From Neoarius graeffei (lineage: Eukaryota > Chordata > Actinopteri > Siluriformes > Ariidae): a stretch of DNA of 64,000 nt. The notes beneath the pieces were generated by a model. The model was given only the letters and a program-made list of their open reading frames with translations. It searched no databases and had not been told where the DNA came from. The stretch spans positions 18,824,421 through 18,888,420 of the forward strand of contig NC_083572.1 in assembly GCF_027579695.1 (NCBI RefSeq). Reading direction: 5' to 3'. A program made the position numbers and the translations under genes. This document shows, piece after piece, positions 55,901 to 64,000 of this stretch. Position 1 is the stretch's first letter, and every line of letters begins with the position of its first letter.

Positions 55901-56297
55901 CTTGTCGGGGCTAACTTGACAGTGATTCTTACTCTTACAATGCAGATATCTTACACCAAACTGGAGGAAATTCACAGGGCTAGTGATGAATCTGATGCTT
56001 TATGAGCCACACAAACACCTCAGCCACAGGTGGTGTTAGACACAGCCTACGCTGAGGATGGCAGAGCGCGTTGGTGATGAATCAGCTGTGAAAATGCTCC
56101 AGCATTCAGTACGCTGGAAAGTGCGCTCAGTGGGAATGCTGTCGTTCTGCCTCTCACTTGTTCTTAGTCACAACCTTTCTGTCTCACTCTCTTGTCAGGA
56201 TCCATTTAAAATGGCCAAAGATTGCTACTTTTATATCAGTTCTAAAAAAAAAGTTAATCGAGGTCAGGTTTGTTCTTTGTAAAAAAAAAATTCTTTG

Positions 56298-56301
<4 letters not shown>

Positions 56302-56337
<36 letters not shown>
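56302..56337. repeat. (CT)n microsatellite
   Basis: About 18 CT units. Confidence 0.95.
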
Positions 56338-56339
<2 letters not shown>

Positions 56340-56965
56340 GCACCTGTTTGTCATTTTCTGAATGCTAAACAGAGTTTTATTTGCTTTTGGATCAAAATGT
56401 GTAAATGCCACATTTAAAAATCCTGTGTTCTCATCTATATACAAATTAGGAATGCATCACTGGAGTCCCTGCCTAATGCCTTCTGTTAGACATTTGGTGC
56501 CTACCGTTTCTTTTGTCTGTTCTCAAAGCAGTGTGAAAAATGTGTATTATGTAAAACTTCCATCTACCCTGGAATTTTTTTGTCACGAAAGCATCCCTTT
56601 TCTTTTGTGTGTACATGATGCTCTACCTGATTATACCACCTGTGATAGGGTTTTAGCACTCTGGAAGAAAGAAGATGTCTTTTATTTTAAACAGCCTATC
56701 ACATAAAACTGTCACAATTTGAGGACTTTCTTTTCTTTTTCTCAAGCTGTTTTGTGAGAAACTAGTAGCAGGTATGCCACTGAATGTTGAAACAGCATGA
56801 AAATGCAAGCAAGAACGTGATGGATGCCATGGGGGGTGGGGGTGTCACATGATCTATTGGTGTTTGTGATCCAGAAAAAAACACTCTAATTGATTTGTCA
56901 GGTACTGGAATGATTGTAATGACTGGAGTAGGTTTCATGAAGGAGGATTTCTGCTTTGCTGACTT

Positions 56966-57181
56966 GCACTGATCTGGCCTGGGGGTTCTGACCCATTTTT
57001 GGCACACTAGGAAGCTTAGGAATGGCAATGCAGCTGCATCCTTCTGTTCTTTACTCACACAGAGAGTGTGGGCATGTTATCATATGGAGCATGTGCCAGT
57101 TTTAGACTATCAATCAATTTTAGACTAGTTGTAAAGTCTTTTTAGCCAAAAATGGGTCAGAACCCCAGGCCAGATTAGTGC
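56966..57181. repeat. Spaced inverted repeat
   Basis: Arm 56966-57003 (GCACTGATCTGGCCTGGGGG, TTCTGACCCATTTTTGGC) is mirrored at 57145-57181, with a 141-base spacer. A few mismatches. Possibly the ends of a small DNA element. Confidence 0.6.
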
Positions 57182-57769
57182 ACCCTAGCGAAACACAAAA
57201 CCTCACTCTGGGCATTTACCTACAGTAATCCAATCATGCTGATCATTCTGGTAGCTGCCAAACCAATTAGAATGGATGAACGATAGTATGTGGTAGTCTG
57301 TACTGTAAAAGTGAAACTTCTATAGCTTATGATAACTTTAAGTCTATTCCATTATCATGGATTAGTTTCCAGAAATCCAACAATGATGAATATGCATGCG
57401 CACTGCACAAGATGTTCCCCATAGCATTAAAAAAAATAAAAAAGAAGAGTGATGTTCAACTAGATTTATAACTGTACTACAGTATTACAGGTATATGAAA
57501 CACAATTCCCTTTACAACACTTTTATGTCTAGAACTCCTTATCATTATTCAAAACAGTGTCCAGATTGACAGATATAATAAAACCACATTCATTTTCAAT
57601 GGAAAATTGAACAACTCCTCCAGCTTTCAGTGCTTCAGGACTGAAAAGTGCCCCTTTCACTGTCCAGTTATATTTCTCGTTCATTAGCTAAGCGTAAAAC
57701 ATCTGTCAAGTCCTGCCAGAAAATGCAGCCTGACTCATTAACCCTTCACTTCTGACATGAAGCCAAATG

Positions 57770-57773
<4 letters not shown>
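57182..57773. other. No recognisable feature (intron)
   Basis: AT-rich sequence with no supported feature. Confidence 0.4.

Positions 57774-57837
<64 letters not shown>
57774..57837. repeat. (TA)n microsatellite
   Basis: About 32 TA units. Confidence 0.95.
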
Positions 57838-57838
<1 letters not shown>

Positions 57839-58769
57839 CAATAATGCAAACTAGTTTTACTGCACGGCAGGTGATTTCGCTAATCAATCAGTCCTAGTAG
57901 TGTTCAGTGATTACCAGTCATTTAAACTATTTTGACGAAACTGCTATTGCTTTAATCAGTGAATTTTCAATTCAACAATCTTTTCACAGCCTTGGAGTCA
58001 TGTGTATTCTTGCTGAAGAGAGGGACGGAGAAGGAATATTGTGCCAACATCATCACTAGCCTGAGAAATTGAAACCAGAGGCAGTACGATCAGGATCAGA
58101 AACCACATGCTGCTGCTCGGATGATGTCCAACAAATTAAATTCAAACTTTAGTGCAAGATACGGTATGGATCTTGAAGCATAATCATCTCTCTATTGAAA
58201 AGAATATCTCTAATTGAGATAAATAGGAGTATAGCAATGCAGAAGTGGAGAAAGGCACATATTATGGAAAGAGAAGAGTCTCTAAGGGAGATGTGGTTCT
58301 ATATACCTCGCCAAACACCCACAAGCCTCCCCTCACTAGTTATTCACACAGCTCTTGAAGCAGTGGGCTAGTTTGCAGAAGTGTGATTCAGATGAAATTT
58401 GATTTGTGGGAAAATGAAGAAGGAAGCTCGCTAAGAAGACGAGGTCCGTCTGCAATTGACGTGCCATGGAAACTGAGTGAACCAAGCTCTCATACTCCAC
58501 CTCAAGATAAAGATGATAAAATTATAGTTTGCTTAATAAGGCATAAATAGATACTTATAGTCGGACTTTCCAAGTTAAATTTGGTAAACTCCCAATTGTA
58601 CATGAATATTTGTTCGTCTTTAGCAACAATTTTATCCTGGTCAAGGTTCAGAGCCTAGCGTAGGCTACATCCTGGATGGGATGCCAGTTCATTGCAGCAC
58701 TGTAAATGGACTTAAAAAAAAAGATATTACCAATAGACAAAGTCCATTCCAACTTCAATCCATTTTCGA
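57838..58769. other. No recognisable feature (intron)
   Basis: No shared repeat and no exon that I can support. It ends at the diverged tail of the next SINE. Confidence 0.4.
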
Positions 58770-59095
58770 TACCATTCCATCCATCGGTGTTGCAGGGGAC
58801 GCTGAAGCCAATCCCAGATGAATAGGCAAGGGACGGGGTATACCCTGGGTAATTCTCCAATCAATCACAGGGCTAACACAGAGGCGAACAACCATTCACA
58901 CTCACGGGCAACTTAGACCTAATCCGCATGTCTTTGGACTGTAGGATGAAGCCGAAACACCTTGAGAAAACTCACAGAGGCACTGGGAGAACATTCAAAC
59001 TCCACACAGAAAGGCTCTAGTTGGCCATGAGGTTCAAACCCAGAATCTTCTTGCTGTGAGGTAACAGTGCTAACCACCGCACCACTGTGCCACCC
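58770..59095 (-). repeat. tRNA-related SINE
   Basis: On the minus strand: head GGTGGCACAGTGGTGCGGTG, GTTAGCACTGTTACCTCACA, GATTCTGGGTTTGAACC, body with GTCCAAAGACATGCGG, and a diverged tail. Confidence 0.75.
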
Positions 59096-59538
59096 ATTCC
59101 AGCTTTTCCAATCAAATTATGCATTTGTTATGTTACCGTGGTAATATCAAACAGATTTTCACATTCGTTTAAAGAGGCTTAATAATGATGCCTGCTGTAT
59201 TGCATTGCCTGCGGCTTTAAAGCTAAAGCTGGCCACAGTAACGGGATTAGAGATTATATTTCTGGACCGGCGGTAAATCTATGGGTCTTTTGAAGTCGTC
59301 TTGGCACAAATGCAGCACTGCACCTTACTCAGCAACATGTAAATAGCAGACCACATGAAGGCTGAAGGAGAGCTCAGGAGCTGAAGAACTCCTTGGCCTT
59401 GCTCAGCATGGATCATAACACAAATCTCATAGCACTCTAATGGTGCACTACTTCAAAGCACATCACCCAGCTACTTTCGATCAGCACTTTCATCTAGTTT
59501 CAACCCAGCTACATTTAATCAAATCTCCTATACTTACT

Positions 59539-59590
<52 letters not shown>

Positions 59591-60780
59591 CAACTCTTCA
59601 TTATCTACTTAAAGACTGAAAAAATGAAAATAGTACACACTTCACTGTACTGACCTTGGTGAATGCTGTGGCTAATGAGTTGTGTGTTATCTGGAGCAAT
59701 GTTGGATAAATACCCTGGATGTGCATACACACTCTGCTTCACTGTAGCATCACGTTTTCCAGTTTGACTTCTGATGGATTGTTTGGTGAAGCTAGTTCAA
59801 ATGCTTGTCCAAATACTCATCAATCAATAATGACAACTCAAGCATGTTAGAAATCAGAGGCAAATATGATAAACTGTGCGATAATGGCTTTGTCAATATA
59901 AAACAAACTTAACAAGTGTTGCCAGGCAAAACAAACCTCGCCCAGAGCACTTATGATGAATATGAAGGAAGATATCGTGAAAAAAAAAAATAGGTACCCT
60001 ATGGGTACATGTGGCTACTGCTTATAAATAAAATTGTTTTCTGATACCATGTCCATACAGTAAATATAGCATACTGTATATATTTACTCTATGAGGCAGT
60101 AGCCACAAAAATGAAGTGTAATCCAAAAATGAACAATTAAAAAAATCACAGAAGTAAAATATACCAAGTGTCTGTACTTTATATTATTCTACTCTTATCT
60201 CTTACAGTTTTCAAAACTGAAACCTCCGAACCGAGGCTGACATACAGACACTGTCGCCATGACCAAAACTCTTATTTCCTGGAAATGGCCCAGCGCTAGA
60301 GCTCAGTGGAATGCACTTTCCCTCTGTAATAAGCATAAACATGCCTGAAAGTGATTTCTTTAATCTAGTCCATTTATTTTGAATGGTAAACTGAATTGTA
60401 TACACTCACCGCCCATTTTAATTAGAACACCTGTATGCACATATGCAGTGCACGATTGTTACACCCTTACATTCTTACAGCATGATGACATAGTGGTTAG
60501 CGCCTCTATATGAGGCAGTAGACACAACAAAAATGATTTTGACCTTTTTGGTGACCTTGACCAGATGACCCCCAAAATGTTGGAGATTATATTTGAGATC
60601 AATGCCCATCTATCCTGAAAGTTTCATGAAGATTGATCCAGCCATTTTCCCATAATATCGTTAACAAAAAACAAACAAACAAACAAAGAAACAAACAAAG
60701 AAACCCGACTGAAAACAATACCCTGCCCCCTGGTGGACTCTGTCCCAGGCAAGGTAATAAAACAAACTTAAGTGATGTAA
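59096..60780. other. No gene seen; (TG)n and an old repeat
   Basis: A (TG)n tract lies at 59543-59588. 60530-60700 (GACCTTTTTGGTGACCTTGA, CCTGAAAGTTTCATGAAGAT, then AAACAAACAAAC) looks like the 3' end of a retroposon with an A-rich tail. No exon seen. Confidence 0.45.
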
Positions 60781-60792
60781 TGGTTGTGTTTT

Positions 60793-60930
60793 GCCCTGCG
60801 ATGACCTGGTGACTTGTCCAGGGTGTACCCCGCCTCTTGCCCATAGTCAGCTGGGATAGGCTCCAGCTTGCCTGCGGCCCAGTACAGGATAAGCGGCTAC
60901 AGATAATGGATGGATGGATGGTTGTGTTTT
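60793..60930 (+). repeat. SINE 3' part
   Basis: CCCTGCGATGACCTGGTGAC, CTTGTCCAGGGTGTACCCCG, TCAGCTGGGATAGGCTCCAG, and the tail GGATAAGCGGCTACAGATAATGG with GATG repeats. Confidence 0.75.
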
Positions 60931-61081
60931 GTTGGCTGAATATTCAGTATGTGTATGAGTCATATGTGCATTAGGAATGTAACCGAATACAAATACAGCT
61001 TGTTAAAATTTCTGGGAAATAGAACCAATTATATTTGTTCTAAAATATCACAAGCCTGTACAAATAAAACCATTTAGAAAT

Positions 61082-61454
61082 CTCATCTCATTATCTCTAG
61101 CCGCTTTATCCTGTTCTACAGGGTCGCAGGCAAGCTGGAGCCTATCCCAGCTGACAATGGGCGAAAGGCGGGGTACACCCTGGACAAGTCGCCAGGTCAT
61201 CACAGGGCTGACACATAGACACAGACAACCATTCACACTCACATTCACACCAACGGTCAATTTAGAGTCACCAGTTAACCTAACCTGCATGTCTTTGGAC
61301 TGTGGGGGAAACCGGAGCACCCGGAGGAAACCCACGCGGGCACAGGGAGAACATGCAAACTCCACCCAGAAAGGCCCTCACTGGCCACGGGGCTCGAACA
61401 CGGACCTTCTTGCTGTGAGGCGACAGCGCTAACCACTACACCACCGTGCCGCCC
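61082..61454 (-). repeat. Full-length tRNA-related SINE, 11-bp duplication
   Basis: On the minus strand it starts GGGGCGGCACGGTGGTGTAG, has the A-box-like GTGGTTAGCGCTG and the B-box-like GGTCCGTGTTCGAGCCC, and ends TAGAGATAATGAGATGAG. CATTTAGAAAT flanks both sides exactly (61071-61081 and 61455-61465). The complete structure makes it a good reference for the family (373 bp). Confidence 0.9.
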
Positions 61455-61494
61455 CATTTAGAAATATTGATTTATATATAAAACAGTCCTATGT

Positions 61495-61805
61495 ACATCT
61501 CTATCCATAACCACTTATCCTATGCAGGGTTGTGGGCAAGCTGGAGCCTATCCCAGCTGACTACAGGGTACACCCTAGACAAGTCACCAGATCATCACAG
61601 GGCTGACACATAAAGACAAACAACCATTCACACCTACAGTCAATTTAGAGCCACCAATTAGCCTAACCTGCATTCTTTGAGGGAAACCAACACACATACA
61701 GGGAGAACATACAAACTCCACACAGAAAGGCCCCTGTCAGACACTGGGCTCAAACCCAGAACCTTCATGCTATGAGGTAACTGTGCTAACCACTACACCA
61801 CCCAC
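61495..61805 (-). repeat. tRNA-related SINE, diverged
   Basis: On the minus strand it shows GTAGTGGTTAGCACAGTTACC, GGTTCTGGGTTTGAGCCC, GTTTGTATGTTCTCCCTG, a deletion of the GTGCTCCGG block, and a tail GGATAAGTGGTTATGGATAG. Confidence 0.75.
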
Positions 61806-62224
61806 ATACAGCTCTAATTGAGATCACTTATGAACTTGAGTGATGTAGCTGAGGTTGAGGAACTGTCAGAGTCAGTATCCATACACCATGCTGACAGGGC
61901 TGGCATTTTTACCTTTGTTTTTTTTTTTCCCAGAAGTGTTTTGGTGGCATGGTGGAAAAGATTATATTTATACAAACAAACAAAACCTGACAGGTTTAGA
62001 CAATGCCCACTTCAGGTTTTATTCCAGATATGGATACAAATACAGATGTGAATATTTGTAACAATAAGCAGATACAGATAATGTCATTTTATTACACACC
62101 TAATGTGTATGCCAAGCTTGTGTATGCCATGTTCCACTGTCTGTTTGAATAAATCCCAAATAACAGAGTGGCTTATGTAGCAAACCAATACTATGTATAT
62201 ATAAAAACACTATTTACATCATAG

Positions 62225-62850
62225 TACCAAACACTCACTAGCCACATTTTTAGGAACACCCATCCACTGGCTGTTTTATGCAGTTATCTAATCAGCCAAT
62301 CACTTGACAGCAGCACAATGCCTAAAATCATGCAGGTACAAATCAAGAACTTCAGTTAATGTTCACTTCAAATATCAGAATGGGAAAAATTGTGATCTCT
62401 GTGACTTTCACTGTGGCATCAGTGTTGGTGCCAGATGGACTGGTTTGAGTATTTCAGAAACTGCTGATCTCCTGGGGTTTTCACACACAATAGTCTTTAG
62501 AGCTTACACAGAATGGTGCAAAAAGCAAAAAACATTGCGTGAACAATGACAGTTCTGCGGGTGGAAACGCCTTGTTGATAAGAGAGGTCAGAGGAAAATG
62601 GCCAGATTGGTTCGAGCTGCCACAAAGGATATAGCAACTTTTTACAATCGTGGTGAGTAGAAAAGCATCTCAGCATGCAACAGCAGAAGACCACATTGGG
62701 TTCCACTCCTGCCAGCCAGGAACAGGAATCTTAGAATCAAGAACAAGTTGCTATTAAATTGGCCAGAAAGTGGATATTACAACAGTGTGGTATTGTACAA
62801 AGAAAGGTGCATACCACAGACTGATAGCATGACCTCCGTATTGCTCATTT
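62225..62850 (+). mobile_element. Tc1-like relic with transposase remains
   Basis: Frames give helix-turn-helix-like GLSISETADLLGFSHTIV, then RAYTEWCKKQKTL, a stop, then QFCGWKRLVDKRGQRKMARL and, after another stop, SRRPHWVPLLPARNRNLR. These are the N-terminal third of a Tc1-type transposase; the catalytic domain is deleted. Related relics are at 25160-26220, 39017-39270 and 55380-55900. Confidence 0.65.
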
Positions 62851-62898
62851 TTAAGTATTTATTCTCAGGTATTACATGTAATAATTTTAAACTGTTGG

Positions 62899-62899
<1 letters not shown>

Positions 62900-62948
<49 letters not shown>
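62900..62948. repeat. (TAA)n microsatellite
   Basis: About 16 AAT units. Confidence 0.95.
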
Positions 62949-62950
<2 letters not shown>

Positions 62951-63038
62951 AGACCATGATATTTATAAACACTGTACTGTTTTGATACTACTTCATTAAA
63001 TGTGTTGCACAGTGTTACTTTTTAAATACTACAATATA

Positions 63039-64000
63039 CAGTGGTGCTTGAAAGTTTGTGAACCCTTTAGAATTTTCTACAATTCAGCATAAATATGACC
63101 AAAAACATCAACAGCTTTTCACACAAGTCCTAAAAGTAGATAAAGAGAACCCAGTTAAACAAATGAGACAAAAATATTATACTTGGACATTTATTTATTG
63201 AGGAAAATGATCCAATAGTACATATCTGTGAGTGGCAAAAGTATGTGAACCTCTAGGATTAGCAGTTAATTTGAAGGTGAAATGAGAGTCAGGTGTTTTC
63301 AATCAATGGGATGACAATCAGGTGTGAGTGGGCACCCTGTTTTATTGAAAGAACAGGGATCTATCAAAGTCTGATCTTCACAACACATGTTTGTGGAAGT
63401 GTATCATGGTATGAACAAAGGAGATTTCTGAGGACCTCAGAAAAAGCATTGTTGATGCTCCTCAGGCTGGAAAAGGTTACAAAACCATCTCTAAAGAGTT
63501 TGGACTCCACCAATCCACAGTCAGACAGATTGTGTACAAATGGAAGAAATTCGAGACCATTGTTACCCTCCCCAGGAGTGGTTGACCAACAAAGATCACT
63601 CCAAGAGCAAGGCGTGTAATAGTTGGCGAGGTCACAAAGGACCCCAGGGCAACTTCTAAGCAACTGAAGACCTCTCTCACATTGGCTAATGAGTTCACCA
63701 TCAGGAGAACACTGAACAATAATGGTGTGCATGGCAGAGTTGCGAGGAGAAAGCCACTGCTCTCCAAAAAGAACATTGCTGCTCGTCTGCAGTTTGCTAA
63801 AGATCATGTGGACAAGCTAGAAGGCTATTGGAAAAATGTATTGTGGCCCGATGAGACCAAAATAGAACTTTTTGGTTTAAATGAGAAGCGTTATATTTGG
63901 AGAAAGGAAAACACTGCATTCCAGCATAAGAACCTTATCCCATCTGTGAAACATGGTGGTGGTAGTGTCATGGTTTGGGCCTGTTTTGCTACATCTGGGC
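63039..64000 (+). mobile_element. Tc1-like element running off the window end
   Basis: The left end is CAGTGGTGCTTGAAAGTTTG with TA at 63037-63038. It is the same family as 12757-16186 but in plus orientation. The right end lies outside the window. Confidence 0.9.
63411..64000 (+). pseudogene. Tc1-like transposase, 5' two-thirds, with stops
   Basis: After a frameshift near the start, the protein reads ISEDLRKSIVDAPQAGKGYK, TISKEFGLHQSTVRQIVYKW, then a TGA at 63583-63585 where the relative at 14607 has CGA (SGRPTK). It goes on through RVARRKPLLSKKNIA, the first catalytic Asp in [11 protein letters not shown] (Ser of the usual WSDETK is Pro) and HGGGSVMVWACFATSG at the window end. The second and third catalytic residues are not in view. 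Broken. Confidence 0.85.

Noticed and set aside
63364-63807. 147-codon minus-strand frame, also seen on the plus strand at 14266-14775
   Set aside because: Antisense shadow of the Tc1 transposase; it recurs because both copies belong to the same family.

Overview
The window reads as nuclear DNA of a teleost fish. The reasons are several Tc1/mariner families of the kind abundant in bony fish, tRNA-related SINEs, many short terminal-inverted-repeat (TIR) elements, long AT and GT microsatellites, and one vertebrate-type coding exon with a consensus splice donor. The species cannot be fixed from the sequence alone. There are no operons, CRISPR arrays, rRNA genes or functional tRNA genes.

The only host gene part I can support is the first coding exon of an ASIC4-type acid-sensing ion channel (42198-42776, + strand, 193 codons, phase-0 donor). 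Everything downstream to the window end appears to be its first intron (at least 21 kb). Everything upstream is its 5' flank. The near 5' flank holds a four-unit satellite (40632-41240) and a (CT)n/(GA)n pair (41640-41769).

The rest is layered transposon history. Tc1-like elements occur at 1-1665, 5511-8256, 12757-16186, 21527-23156, 34867-36471, 37294-39016, 44996-46598 and 63039-64000, plus a dismantled one in 29436-31960 and degraded relatives at 25160-26220, 39017-39270, 55380-55900 and 62225-62850. Two copies of one family (34867-36471 and 44996-46598) keep an uninterrupted DD34E transposase. Many younger elements sit inside them, and several borders are fixed by exact target-site duplications (TSDs): TA (Tc1 and the 144-1446 element), TTAA (the THAP-coding element 32121-33547 and the 360-bp-arm palindrome 13229-13957), TTA (11859-12549 and 30700-31690), 8 bp (8376-8969, 15041-16118, 20070-21100), and 5 bp for a solo LTR (16732-17017). 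The densest nest is 29295-34447: a 0.5-kb MITE whose uninterrupted relative is at 26247-26776 has taken three insertions, one of which carries a fourth.

SINE copies of one tRNA-related family are scattered throughout, several with direct repeats of 9-14 bp. Other gene-free stretches hold simple repeats, small foldbacks, a TTAGCATG-rich minisatellite (about 49703-50275), or nothing I recognise. I found no cooperating gene system. The scientific interest lies in the insertion record, in a THAP-domain ORF inside a TTAA-flanked element, and in the ASIC4 exon with its repeat-rich promoter side.
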